Positions 44,051-53,509 of a stretch of 64,000 nucleotides of DNA are shown in pieces (the stretch's first letter is position 1; every line of letters starts with the position of its first letter). Location: positions 62,001 to 126,000 of the forward strand of contig JACJYG010000008.1 in NCBI GenBank assembly GCA_020636215.1. Direction: 5' to 3'. Source of the DNA: Lewinellaceae bacterium. GTDB lineage: Bacteria; Bacteroidota; Bacteroidia; Chitinophagales; Saprospiraceae. The position numbers and the translations under genes are program-made. The notes under the pieces were generated by a model, which did no database searches, had not been told where the DNA came from, and saw only the letters and a program-made list of their open reading frames with translations.

Positions 44051-44776
44051 TCAGCGCTCATAATTCAACCGCTTCAATAACTCCTCCATATTCGCCTCGC
44101 TGACGGGTATCTCAAACTTTCCAATTAGGATCTGATGGCTCCGAATGGCTTCGATCTTGTCCAGATTGACGATGTAGGATTTGTGGACCCGCATAAAGCC
44201 CTCGGCCGGCAGCTTCTCCCCAATGGCTTTGAGGCTTGACCGGGTAAGCACCGGCTTCGCCTGGGAGGTGAGGAATATCTTTACGTAGTCTCTCATGCTT
44301 TCAACGTGGGTAACCGCTTGAACAGGGATCTTCACCAAAGCATATTCTACATTGACAAAAAAAGAATCCGGCGCCGTTTCAGAAACCGGCAGAGCGACAG
44401 GGGCTGATTGCTGCTGATGCTGAAATGCCTCCAGCGCTTTGTAGGCCGCTTTGGTGAAACGCTCCATACTCACCGGTTTCATCAGGTAGTCTACCACATT
44501 GAGCTCATAGCTTTCTACTGCATAATTGGAATAGGCGGTTACAAATATAGCCAGCGGCTTCTTCGGCAGGCTGGCCAGAAATTTCGTGCCCAGCAAACCC
44601 GGCATCTGAATATCCAAAAATATCAGGTCAATAGACTCTGCCTGAAGCACCTCCATCGCTTCGAAAGCGTTCCGGCAGGTTTTTACCAACTCCAGAAACG
44701 GTATCTGCCGGATGTTCTCCTCCAACAGCTTGCGCGCCAGGCTTTCGTCATCTACCGCTATACACCTTAGTTTCAT
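44051..44776 (-). CDS. LytTR-family response regulator
   Basis: 241 residues, started at ATG 44776 (MKLRCIAVDDESLARKLLEE); the upstream extension overlaps the kinase gene but has no receiver features. Receiver with Asp55 in LIFLDIQMPG and Lys in MKPVSMERF; C-terminal LytTR DNA-binding domain with FFVNVEYALVKIPVQAVTHVES and GFMRVHKSYIVNLDKIEAIR. Pairs with the kinase upstream. Confidence 0.93.
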   Translation of the reverse strand: MKLRCIAVDDESLARKLLEENIRQIPFLELVKTCRNAFEAMEVLQAESIDLIFLDIQMPGLLGTKFLASLPKKPLAIFVTAYSNYAVESYELNVVDYLMKPVSMERFTKAAYKALEAFQHQQQSAPVALPVSETAPDSFFVNVEYALVKIPVQAVTHVESMRDYVKIFLTSQAKPVLTRSSLKAIGEKLPAEGFMRVHKSYIVNLDKIEAIRSHQILIGKFEIPVSEANMEELLKRLNYER

Positions 44777-44828
44777 GCTTCTGCAGGTTGAGGTTGAGAG
44801 GGTTGAGATCAGTTTAGAACGGTTTAGT

Positions 44829-45875
44829 TTAGCGTGGTGCGACATCTAGACGTACAACGTCAAGCTCCAGCTCCGCCACGAACCACTCTCCCTCCCGATC
44901 CAGCCGAAGCCGATGGCTATCCGGATAAAGCAATTCCAGCCGCCGCTTCACATTGCGCAGGCCGATGCCCGAGCTGTTGTCCTTATCTTCCGGCAGCTCC
45001 GGCCCAATTTTGTTCCGGACGGAAAAAGCCAGAGAGGTTTCTTCCAGCCTAAGGCTTATGTCGATGACAGGGGCGGACACCAGGCCTACCCCATGCTTGA
45101 AGGCATTTTCAACGAAAGGGATCATGAGCATCGGTTCAATGAGTTGTCCCCGGGCAATGCCCTCGATCTTCAGGCGGATGTCTACGTCCTCTTCAAACCT
45201 CAATTTCTGTAATTCCACGTAGTTTTTCAGATATTCCACTTCTTTATCCAGCGGCACCTGCGCGTCGGCCGATTCATAGAGCATGTAGCGCATAAGTTCC
45301 GAAAGCTTGATCGTTACCGGTTCTGCCTGAACAGAGTGGGTTCGGATCAGGTAGACGATGCTGTTGAGTATATTGAAAATGAAATGAGGGCTGATCTGCG
45401 ACCGTAGGAAGGCCAGTTCCGATTGTAGCCTTTCCTGGCGTTCTTCCTGCTGCAACTTTTCCTGGCTCACCAGATTGGTGATCAGGCTGTAAGCTGTTCC
45501 GATAGCCGTGACCATCAGTACGAACATCAGGGTAATGAAGAGGTGCCGGTGCCAGGGATGTCCGCTGGAGGGTAGCAACCATTCCCTCATTCCGAGCTGA
45601 ATGATGATAAAAACGATGATCAGGGCCAAAAGGGACAGCAGGTAGGGTGCAACGCCCCTCTTCCGCAGTAGTTTTGGCGCCAGCCAGGCCGTATTCAGAA
45701 AGAAGAGCGGAATGTTGGTCAGCGAAACGGGAAATACTTTGATCACGTACTCCCGGAATTCCTCATTCCCGGCCGAACTGATAAAAGGCCAAACGAGCAA
45801 CATGCCCCAGAACAGCAGGTGAAACAGCAGCCGGAACAGCCTTTCCGCATTGATCTTGATCCCCAGTATGGCCAT
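44829..45875 (-). CDS. LytS/YehU-type sensor histidine kinase
   Basis: 348 residues. Four membrane helices in the first 135 residues, then a coiled-coil (EKLQQEERQERLQSELAFLR) and the His_kinase domain with His164 in ISPHFIFNILNSIVYLIRTH, and the HATPase text IPFVENAFKHGVGL, DNSSGIGLRNVKRRLELLY. No separate sensor domain, so the stimulus may be sensed in the membrane. Precedes its LytTR partner by 52 bp; the TonB-dependent receptor at 46111 is divergent and could be a target. Confidence 0.92.
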   Translation of the reverse strand: MAILGIKINAERLFRLLFHLLFWGMLLVWPFISSAGNEEFREYVIKVFPVSLTNIPLFFLNTAWLAPKLLRKRGVAPYLLSLLALIIVFIIIQLGMREWLLPSSGHPWHRHLFITLMFVLMVTAIGTAYSLITNLVSQEKLQQEERQERLQSELAFLRSQISPHFIFNILNSIVYLIRTHSVQAEPVTIKLSELMRYMLYESADAQVPLDKEVEYLKNYVELQKLRFEEDVDIRLKIEGIARGQLIEPMLMIPFVENAFKHGVGLVSAPVIDISLRLEETSLAFSVRNKIGPELPEDKDNSSGIGLRNVKRRLELLYPDSHRLRLDREGEWFVAELELDVVRLDVAPR

Positions 45876-46110
45876 GGTATTTGGTATGAAAAGTTCAAAT
45901 TTAGGCTATTCCATTCGGGCAAAAGGAAAGAAAGAGATGAAAAAGGCTATTGCTGCGATCAAACAGGCTATTCTGTTGTTGTGCCGCCTGATCGGTTTGT
46001 TTGGGGGTTTTAACTACAGAATCCTCCCGCACATCTACACATCAACTTTTCTTGCATTTTTTCGCTTTTCTTTGCACCGTTAAAAAATATCATCCGAAAA
46101 ACAACTAGCC

Positions 46111-48777
46111 ATGCAACTTCCAGCCAACGCGCTTGCTACCGGCAGCATCCGAATCCTCACGCTCCTGTTCTCATTGCTTCTAACTACGGGGCTTCTTGCC
46201 CAGCAGCCGCCTTCCGGCATGCCCGGCGCCCCTGGAGGACGCTCCCAAATGAACATCGGCCGCTTCTACGGCAAGGTAGTGGATGAAAATGGCAAAGGCG
46301 TTTCCTTTGCTACTGTCCAACTGCTGGGCATGCGCTTCGATTCCATCACCCGCAAACCTCAGGAAACCCTCATCACTGGACAGATCACTGAAGAAAACGG
46401 CGATTTCAGCCTGGAAAACCTCCCGGTTATGGGAGAATTCACCCTGAAGGTGAGCTTTCTCGGCTATGCCGAGGCCAGCCAAAAGGTATCCTTCGGGGTT
46501 CCCGCCCCTGGCGCCGGAGGAGGAAGGCCCAATGGCGGCGCCCAGCCCGGACAAGGCAGGCCGGGTGGCGGCATGGCGGCCATGGCAGGAAAGTTCGACG
46601 TCGACCTCGGCAATATCGCCCTCGTCACCTCTGCTCAAACTCTGGAAACCGTCAACGTAGTCGCCGAAGGCGGTTCCGCTATCTTGGCCCTCGACCGCAA
46701 GATATTTAAGGTGGATAAAAACGCCATGGCGGCCGGCGGCACCGCCGAAGACGCCCTCAAAAACGTCCCCTCCCTATCCATCGACCTCGACGGCAACCTG
46801 ACCCTGCGCAACGCCGCCCCCCAATTGTTTATCGACGGCCGGCCCACCACGCTTTCATTAGACCAGATCTCCGCCGACGCTATCGAATCGGTTGAGGTGA
46901 TCACCAACCCCTCCGCCAAATTCGATGCTTCCGGCGGCCAGGCCGGCATCGTCAATATCGTCCTTAAAAAAGAACGCCGCATTGGCTATAATGGTAGCAT
47001 CCGGGCCGGCGTCGACACCCGCGGCGGCCTCAACGCCGGCGGCGATATCAACGCCCGGGAGGGTAAAGTCAATGGGTTCATTAGCGGCTTCTTCAACCAG
47101 CGCCGCAGCCGCGGGGAAAGCGAAACGGACCGCCAGAACTTCTTTGGCAACCCGCTGACCAACCAACTGCAGTCCAGCGACAATAAAATGAAAGGCCTCT
47201 TCGGCATGGGCCGGGCCGGTATCGATTGGTTCGTCGACAACCGCAACACCCTCACTTTTACCGGCTCATACGTGCGCGGGCAATTCCGGCCGGAAGATGT
47301 GATCAACATCCATACCGATTCTCTGTTCCAGGACGCGCCGACTTACAGCGACGCGCTGCGCAACTCCCTGACCGAACGCAATTTCCGAAACCTGGGCGGT
47401 TCTGTCTTGTTCAAACACCTCTTCCCCAAAGCCGGCCGGGAATGGACGGCAGACGTGAATTACAATAGCATCTCCACCGATAACAGTGGCAATTTCACCA
47501 CGACCTACACCGGCTCTTCCTTCGTGAGCCGCGAACGCCAGATCGGCAGCGGCGGCACGGATTACATTACCGCTCAAACCGACTACGTAGACCCCATCAA
47601 CGATAAAATGAAAATCGAAACCGGCCTGCGGGCAGCACTGCGCAGTTTTGATAACAACAACGCCAATTCTTTCTACGACCCGGACACCGACACCTGGATC
47701 GCCTTGCCCAATTTCACCGACCAGTACCAGTTCAATGATGCCGTATATGCCGCCTATGTCTCTTTCAGCCACCAACTGCCCAAATGGGGATATCAGCTCG
47801 GCCTGAGGGCGGAAAGCAGCACCTATACCGGCAAATTACCGGAGTCGGGAGATGTTTTTAACAACGATTACCCCATCAGCCTCTTCCCTAGTGTTTTTGT
47901 CACCCGCAAACTCAATGAGGAAGATAACATCCAGCTCTCCTATACCCGCCGGATCAACCGGCCCAACTTCTTCCAGTTGATGCCGTTTACCGACTTTTCG
48001 GACTCCCTCAACCTGCGCCGAGGCAACCCGGACCTGCTGCCCGAGTTCACCAACTCCTTCGAACTATCTTACCAGAATATCTTTTCGAAAGGGGACAACC
48101 TCCTGGTTTCATTCTATTATAAAGAAGCCAACGGCCTGATCACGGCCTACCAGTCTACGGAATCTGACCCAATTACCGGGAAAGAATATGTTGTCTCCAG
48201 CTACACCAACTCCAACAGCGGCCTGGCCTACGGGATGGAGTTCATCCTGAAGAATACCTTCTGGGAAAAGGTGGAGCTGACCTCCAATATCAACCTCTAC
48301 AACTCGAAAGTGGACGCTTCGAATATTGAAACCGGCCTGGTGGACGAGCGCTTCAGCTGGTTCCTTAAAGAAAACCTGTCGGTAAAACTGCCGGCTCAGT
48401 TCACCCTGCAACTCAGCGGTGAATACCGCAGCCGGGCCGCCTATTCGCCCAGCTCCGGCGGCGGACGCTTTGGCCACCACGGCCCCACCAATACCGCCCA
48501 GGGGTACACCATCGAGAACTGGTTCGTAGACGCCGCCCTGCGCAAAGACCTGATGAACCGCCGCGCCTCGCTCACGCTGAGCATCCAGGATATCTTCCGC
48601 ACCCGCCGTTCCGGCTCCTACTCTTCCTCTGATTTCTTTGTACAGGAGAGCTGGAGAATTCGCGACCCGCAGGTAGCGCGCCTGAACTTCTCCTACCGTT
48701 TCGGGAAGATGGACGCCTCCCTCTTTAAGCGGAAGAATACGAATATGAATAATGAGGGGATGGATATGATGCAGTAG
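46111..48777 (+). CDS. TonB-dependent receptor-like protein, OMP_b-brl_3 family
   Basis: 888 residues. Signal peptide ending LLAQQPPSG, a carboxypeptidase-regulatory-like domain (FYGKVVDENGKGVSFATVQL), a Gly/Pro-rich insert (GAGGGRPNGGAQPGQGRPGG) at about 128-152 that is unusual inside this domain, the plug (AEDALKNVPSLSIDLDGNLT, QLFIDGRPTTLSLDQI) and the barrel with YTRRINRPNFFQLMPF. It ends in a polar, Met-rich tail (NTNMNNEGMDMMQ), not an aromatic residue. Cargo unknown. Confidence 0.9.
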   Translation: MQLPANALATGSIRILTLLFSLLLTTGLLAQQPPSGMPGAPGGRSQMNIGRFYGKVVDENGKGVSFATVQLLGMRFDSITRKPQETLITGQITEENGDFSLENLPVMGEFTLKVSFLGYAEASQKVSFGVPAPGAGGGRPNGGAQPGQGRPGGGMAAMAGKFDVDLGNIALVTSAQTLETVNVVAEGGSAILALDRKIFKVDKNAMAAGGTAEDALKNVPSLSIDLDGNLTLRNAAPQLFIDGRPTTLSLDQISADAIESVEVITNPSAKFDASGGQAGIVNIVLKKERRIGYNGSIRAGVDTRGGLNAGGDINAREGKVNGFISGFFNQRRSRGESETDRQNFFGNPLTNQLQSSDNKMKGLFGMGRAGIDWFVDNRNTLTFTGSYVRGQFRPEDVINIHTDSLFQDAPTYSDALRNSLTERNFRNLGGSVLFKHLFPKAGREWTADVNYNSISTDNSGNFTTTYTGSSFVSRERQIGSGGTDYITAQTDYVDPINDKMKIETGLRAALRSFDNNNANSFYDPDTDTWIALPNFTDQYQFNDAVYAAYVSFSHQLPKWGYQLGLRAESSTYTGKLPESGDVFNNDYPISLFPSVFVTRKLNEEDNIQLSYTRRINRPNFFQLMPFTDFSDSLNLRRGNPDLLPEFTNSFELSYQNIFSKGDNLLVSFYYKEANGLITAYQSTESDPITGKEYVVSSYTNSNSGLAYGMEFILKNTFWEKVELTSNINLYNSKVDASNIETGLVDERFSWFLKENLSVKLPAQFTLQLSGEYRSRAAYSPSSGGGRFGHHGPTNTAQGYTIENWFVDAALRKDLMNRRASLTLSIQDIFRTRRSGSYSSSDFFVQESWRIRDPQVARLNFSYRFGKMDASLFKRKNTNMNNEGMDMMQ

Positions 48778-48792
48778 AGGAGGCGAAAAGGG

Positions 48793-48827
48793 GATGCTGT
48801 GGCTGGGGTTCCCCCATCCACAGCATC
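48793..48827. terminator. Hairpin between convergent genes
   Basis: GATGCTGTGG (48793-48802) and CCACAGCATC (48818-48827) with a smaller inner GGGG/CCCC pair. Little T-tract, so termination is uncertain. Confidence 0.45.
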
Positions 48828-48896
48828 ATTTCGCGTAGCGAACGATTATCCATAGTATCGATACGGTAAACATCGATGGCATCTGCCAAGCGAGCA

Positions 48897-50099
48897 TCAA
48901 ATCCCTTTAATTCGATCCATCAACGCCTTAAACGCCCCTTCCCTTTGCGGCCGGTCCCAGCTTTCCTTGGCTTCGAGTACGCCGTCCTTCTCCTCCAGCA
49001 AAAAGTGGAACACAAAATCTTCCGGATTCTCAAACGAGTTATTCAGGGAGCCAAAGCGCAGGTCATTGAACTGCAACTGCCCATCGGGCCGTTGCAGGAT
49101 GCTGTAGTAGCCGTTGGAAAACCAACGCAGGATGCGGATATCCCGGTCCTCTTCATGGCCTTCAATCAGGCCGTGGCGCTTGGGAATAATGGTAAAGGAC
49201 CGTACTTCCGGCTTTTCATCCAGCAAAGAATACATGCCGTGATAATAGGCGGTATCCCCTTCCGCCACGCCCTGCCAGAGGATGTTATTGAGAATGGTCG
49301 GAGCGGTCATGAACCGTTCGTACCGGATGCCATCCCTTTGCAGGGAAGCTTCAAATAAATGGTCGACCCGTACCTTATTATAAAAGGTGAACAACATATA
49401 GGCCGAACTGACCCCTATGCCGATGTAGTTGAACACCGGCCGCCACCGGCTGCGCCGGCCTGCCAGGAAGGCGATCAGCAGGAATATCAGAAAGGGTAAG
49501 GTATAAAGCGGATCCACCACCGAGATATTATTGAAGGCCACCCGATAATCCCAGAAGGGTTGAAACAACTGCGTCCCGTATGTGGTGCAACAATCCAGCA
49601 AGGGATGGGTAACGATAGCCCAGAATAGCATCCAGGACCAGTCGCGCCAACTGGCATTGGCGTCGCGGGCGGGGCGGCGCCGAAATTGCTGCCGCGCCCA
49701 GATGACGGCGGGGAAAAGCATGATCCCCGCACTCACCGATAGCGCGATCTTCGGCGCCTCCAGAAGGGGTATAGGCATCACCATGACCCCAACGCCGATG
49801 AGCAGTAATATGGCTAGCCACACTCGAAAAAAAGCAGGGCCGAAGCCTTCTCCCTTGTAAAGGCGATGCAACAAATAGCCCATCAGTACCGGCGCCACAA
49901 CAGCAAAGCTGAGGGAGTGGGTAATGGCGCGATGAAAGGCCAGAGAGCTCATATCGTCGGTAACGAAGTTGGCCAGTACATCGAGGTCGGGAATGGTGCC
50001 CCCGATAGCGCCCCAGAGCATGGCCCGGTTGCCTACCTTCCGGCCCAGCACCGCCTCTCCTACTGCGGCGCCGAGCGTGATCTGTGTTAAAGAATCCAT
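48897..50099 (-). CDS. YdjM-like membrane-bound metal-dependent hydrolase
   Basis: 400 residues. MDSLTQITLGAAVGEAVLGRK, GGTIPDLDVLANF and FHRAITHSLSFA carry the His/Asp pattern of the YdjM family, repeated by THPLLDCCTTYGTQLF further on. Some five or six membrane helices follow, then a soluble C-terminal domain of about 170 residues. Members are tied to membrane or phospholipid stress (LexA-controlled in E. coli); the reaction is not known. Confidence 0.85.
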   Translation of the reverse strand: MDSLTQITLGAAVGEAVLGRKVGNRAMLWGAIGGTIPDLDVLANFVTDDMSSLAFHRAITHSLSFAVVAPVLMGYLLHRLYKGEGFGPAFFRVWLAILLLIGVGVMVMPIPLLEAPKIALSVSAGIMLFPAVIWARQQFRRRPARDANASWRDWSWMLFWAIVTHPLLDCCTTYGTQLFQPFWDYRVAFNNISVVDPLYTLPFLIFLLIAFLAGRRSRWRPVFNYIGIGVSSAYMLFTFYNKVRVDHLFEASLQRDGIRYERFMTAPTILNNILWQGVAEGDTAYYHGMYSLLDEKPEVRSFTIIPKRHGLIEGHEEDRDIRILRWFSNGYYSILQRPDGQLQFNDLRFGSLNNSFENPEDFVFHFLLEEKDGVLEAKESWDRPQREGAFKALMDRIKGI

Positions 50100-50193
50100 T
50101 GGGTGTTCATTGTTTCAACTATAAGCTTCCGATCCTTGGTCGCTCGCAATATAGTTGGAAAAACATCTCAGCCCACAGGAGGTTGCGGGCTGG

Positions 50194-50230
50194 AAAAGAA
50201 AAAGCCGGAACAGGCATGCTGTTCCGGCTT
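50194..50230 (-). terminator. Intrinsic terminator of the FadL-like gene
   Basis: Stem AAGCCGGAACAG (50202-50213) and CTGTTCCGGCTT (50219-50230). On the minus strand it is followed by TTTTTCTTTT. 46 bp behind the stop at 50276. Confidence 0.85.
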
Positions 50231-50275
50231 CTCAAGATAGCCTATGTTTCGTTTTGCCAGTGAAAACAGGCCGAA

Positions 50276-51751
50276 TCAAAACCTGAATCCCAGTGTAAAT
50301 ACATACTGGTTTAGGGTTACATTATTCTGTACGATCTGCTCGGCAGATAAGGCGGTCAGGTAGGGCTTGTAATCCTCCTCAGTGCTGCGGCGCTGGTAGG
50401 CCAGGTCGATGAAAAAATTCTTTTCGCGAATACCAAAGCCCGCACTGATAGTGTTGCTGATGGTGGTATCGTCAATGAGGGGGGACTGTTGCAGGCCAAG
50501 GCCGGCGCGGAAGCGGAAGACCTCAAAGGCCAACTCCCCACCCAAACGGAGGTTCCAGGCGCCGCCCAGTTGGTTGGTGATCCCGGAATTGGCCTCGCGC
50601 TCTGCATCCGCAAAGCCGTCATAGCGCAATTCGTTGTTGCTGTAATCCACCCACTCGATCTCGGCGCTGAGAAATCCCAGCTTGTTATAGATGAAACCGG
50701 CGCTGCCGATCAGCCGCCAGGGAGTGCGCAGCTTATAGTCGAACAAACCGTCGGGCGATTCTGCACTGCCGCTGATCAGGTCGCCTGTGCCGTCATCGCT
50801 GGTGAGGTAGTTGTAATCCATGGTGGTGCGGTAACTGTCGCTCAGAGAGAATCCGGTAGGCGTATGTACGGCTAACCCCAGCCGCAGGGCCTGGTCCACC
50901 CGGTAGATCATGCCCAACTTGAGGTTGATGCCCGCCCCGGTAGTCGTTAGCCGCTCTGTGTAAGTGAGGTCCTGGAAGAATGGGACTTCATCGTTGACAT
51001 CCTCTTCCTGATAGCCCTTTTCTTCCCGAAAGTTGAGAAAGGGCACTCCAATGGTCGCGCCGATAAGCAGCCGCTCTTTATAATTTCCGGCAAAAGAAAA
51101 TACCAGCTCGTTGATGGAGCCCCGGGTATCCACACTTTGCTGCCGGCGAATGACGGCATCCGGAGCTAATTCAAAGTCGGATTCATAAAAGCCGTCTTGT
51201 GGGTTCTGGTCATAGAGCGCCTCGGCGTCAATGGCCACGCCGGATTCAAAATCGCTGATCCCTTCATCGCTGTTGGCTTGTTCCTGGAATCGGTCGACGA
51301 TGGAGCCTTCCGATTCGCCACGGTAGAAATAGTTCTGGTTAAAATTGGCCAGCCGGTTTAGGCCGATCCCAAAATTAAAGGTGGACCAGTTGGCCGATCT
51401 GGGACGGGAAGCCACTACCACGCCAAAAGCACTGAGGTTGAAATTGGTCCGGCTTTCTTCTATCGCGGCATTGGACTTGTCATTGACCAGCAAGGATTCG
51501 GTTCTGGCATTGTAGAAAGAAGGCGCGATGACGAATTCCGAAGAGCGGTACCAGCCCAGTCCGGCCGGGTTGGTGCTCAGTACGGAAAAATCCGACCCTA
51601 AAGCCCCCAAAGCCCCGCCCACACCGATGGAACGGGCCGTACCGTTCACTTCAAAATGGGAATATCGAAGCGCATCGGTAAAGGTTTGAGCGTTGAGCGT
51701 AAGGGTCAAGAGCGCAGTAAGCGCCAATAGAGAGAGAATACGATTAGGCAT
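50276..51751 (-). CDS. FadL/TodX-type outer-membrane transport protein
   Basis: 491 residues. Signal peptide ending LTLNAQT, then ALRYSHFEVNGTARSIGVGG, ALGSDFSVLSTNPAGLGWYR, the NPAG signature of OmpP1/FadL/TodX-like barrels in Bacteroidota, many alternating strands and a C-terminal Phe (VFTLGFRF). Such proteins let hydrophobic molecules pass the outer membrane. The actual substrate is not shown by sequence. Confidence 0.85.
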   Translation of the reverse strand: MPNRILSLLALTALLTLTLNAQTFTDALRYSHFEVNGTARSIGVGGALGALGSDFSVLSTNPAGLGWYRSSEFVIAPSFYNARTESLLVNDKSNAAIEESRTNFNLSAFGVVVASRPRSANWSTFNFGIGLNRLANFNQNYFYRGESEGSIVDRFQEQANSDEGISDFESGVAIDAEALYDQNPQDGFYESDFELAPDAVIRRQQSVDTRGSINELVFSFAGNYKERLLIGATIGVPFLNFREEKGYQEEDVNDEVPFFQDLTYTERLTTTGAGINLKLGMIYRVDQALRLGLAVHTPTGFSLSDSYRTTMDYNYLTSDDGTGDLISGSAESPDGLFDYKLRTPWRLIGSAGFIYNKLGFLSAEIEWVDYSNNELRYDGFADAEREANSGITNQLGGAWNLRLGGELAFEVFRFRAGLGLQQSPLIDDTTISNTISAGFGIREKNFFIDLAYQRRSTEEDYKPYLTALSAEQIVQNNVTLNQYVFTLGFRF

Positions 51752-51792
51752 AAGATTGTTCTTTTGTTTAAAAAATGCTGGGGTTGTGGGGC

Positions 51793-51833
51793 AAAAAAAA
51801 GTGGGTGGAAATCATGACAACTCCACCCACTTT
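51793..51833 (-). terminator. Intrinsic terminator of the Ser/Tyr-rich protein gene
   Basis: Stem AAGTGGGTGGA/TCCACCCACTT (51799-51809 and 51822-51832) followed on the minus strand by a run of T (51793-51800). 41 bp behind the stop. Confidence 0.85.
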
Positions 51834-51873
51834 CCCTCTATATGTATGAATGTAAATTCAGCCTGTTAAGGAC

Positions 51874-53241
51874 TTAGTTGCCGCCTCGACGGCTCGGAGT
51901 AGTCGTTGAACGGCTACTGTTTCCACTGCTCGATGACCGGCTGCTGCCACTACTGCCACTGTTGTAGCTACGCGAAGAGCTTCCGCTGCTGCGGCTCGGG
52001 CTACTGCTGGGGCTATAGCTTCCGGAAGAACGGCTGGAACCGCTATTGCTACGGTTGTACCCCGAAGAAGACCGGTTGTTTGAACCACTATTACTCCGCT
52101 CATAAGTCCGTGGTGAACTGGAGCGGCTGTTGCTTCTTTCATTCACCCTTGGTGAAGGAGAAGGGCTGCTCGGCTGCGTACGGGAATTGTTCCGGTTCGA
52201 AGACGGCGGCGTATAATCGCGTCGCGGTTGGCTCGGCGGAGTATAGCTGCGCTCACGGGTATTGGAATTGTTCTGTTGTTGGTTGCGGTCATAGCGCGGG
52301 GTCGACGGCGTAGGGGTCACACTTCTTGGAGTCGTATCGTAGGTGCGGCTACGCGTGGTTGCCGTTTCCCGCGTTGTTACAGGGCTACGATTTATACCCG
52401 GGTCGGAAGTGGCGCCCGGATTGTCTTTCCGGCTGACACCATCATACACCTTTCCGGTCGGCGTCTGATTGTTGGTCACATCTTTCGGGGATTCCCGCTG
52501 GATACCTATCTCCCGCTTCGAAGTGTTAGGCACCCTGGACGTACCGTTGGTACGCGGGCCATAATAGGTGTTGTTAACGGTCGCCACCGTATTGTAGGTG
52601 TAGCCATTCCCCCAGGAGGGTGGGCAGTAGAAGTTGGAGTAACCACCACCGTAGAAACCGCCACCATAAAAGCTACTTCCGTAGAAGCCGCCCCCATAGA
52701 AACTAGGCCCAAAGGAGTTGAAGCCAAGATAAAAACTATTGCGCGGGCCCCACGGATTCCATGGGTTGTAACCCCATCCCGTATTCCAGGGGCTCCAGGC
52801 GTTATAACCAAAAGCGCCGCCGTACCACGGATCCCACCTGTTCCATCTGTTCCAGCGATTCCAGCTCCGGTAGGAATAGAAATCATCATAGATCAGCACG
52901 GTCACGCCAGGCGTGAAGAAGGGGTCGTAATAGTACCGGTCAATATATACCGGGTCAAAATAACTGAACCCGTAATAAGGACGGTGGAAACGGCGAATAC
53001 GGGACGAATAGTAATAGTCATAGTCATCGTCATAATGGCCGTATTCAGCATTGTCATAGCCTTGGTCATCATTGGTGACGTAGTTGTCATTGCCACCACT
53101 CCTATAATTATTGTTACTGTAGTTGTATTCACTATCGACATCCGGATTGTAGTACAGGTCGTCATATTGCCCGAAGGCATTGGCGCCCACACCTCCAACA
53201 AGGAGAGCGATCAGAAATACGGTCAATCTATAGCTTTTCAT
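51874..53241 (-). CDS. Secreted low-complexity protein rich in Ser, Tyr, Gly, Asn and Arg
   Basis: 455 residues from ATG 53241, chosen for its signal peptide (MKSYRLTVFLIALLVGGVGA). Mature part: an acidic YDDLYYNPDVDSEYNYSNNN stretch, a Trp/Asn/Gly-rich section with NRWNRWNRWDPWYGG and repeated FYGGGFYGSSFYGGGFYGG, then a basic Ser/Arg/Pro/Thr-rich tail of over 200 residues ending STTTPSRRGGN. No known domain. Probably disordered or fibrous and surface- or periplasm-located (inference). A long open frame on the opposite strand is a by-product of this composition. Confidence 0.75.
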   Translation of the reverse strand: MKSYRLTVFLIALLVGGVGANAFGQYDDLYYNPDVDSEYNYSNNNYRSGGNDNYVTNDDQGYDNAEYGHYDDDYDYYYSSRIRRFHRPYYGFSYFDPVYIDRYYYDPFFTPGVTVLIYDDFYSYRSWNRWNRWNRWDPWYGGAFGYNAWSPWNTGWGYNPWNPWGPRNSFYLGFNSFGPSFYGGGFYGSSFYGGGFYGGGYSNFYCPPSWGNGYTYNTVATVNNTYYGPRTNGTSRVPNTSKREIGIQRESPKDVTNNQTPTGKVYDGVSRKDNPGATSDPGINRSPVTTRETATTRSRTYDTTPRSVTPTPSTPRYDRNQQQNNSNTRERSYTPPSQPRRDYTPPSSNRNNSRTQPSSPSPSPRVNERSNSRSSSPRTYERSNSGSNNRSSSGYNRSNSGSSRSSGSYSPSSSPSRSSGSSSRSYNSGSSGSSRSSSSGNSSRSTTTPSRRGGN

Positions 53242-53420
53242 AAAGGCAGTTTTTAATGTAATTACCGGAACTCTCTGTACTTCTAACAACACGTAATTTA
53301 TTACTTTTGTGCCTAATTTTTAGTTAAAGGCTTTTTAAAGTGCCGCTTACGTCTTGTTAATGTCCATAACCAGGAACTTATTCCATTGTTTAGACGTAGT
53401 GGAAACACTGGGGTAACACG

Positions 53421-53458
53421 CCTTAACACAACAGTAAGAACCGTTAAGGATGTGTTAA
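53421..53458 (+). promoter_or_regulatory. Two overlapping inverted repeats upstream of proS
   Basis: CCTTAAC (53421) with GTTAAGG (53443-53449), and TTAACACA (53423-53430) with TGTGTTAA (53451-53458). The left arms share TTAAC, so only one stem can form at a time. A T-run follows. 52 bp before the proS ATG. Confidence 0.4.
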
Positions 53459-53509
53459 TTTTTTTTATAATCAACTGGCATTCAAAGGTAGATAAAAGAA
53501 ACCAAATTC

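Noticed and set aside
52228..53256. 342-residue open frame on the plus strand
   Set aside because: Antisense of the low-complexity secreted protein; Val/Ile/Arg-rich translation follows from the biased composition.
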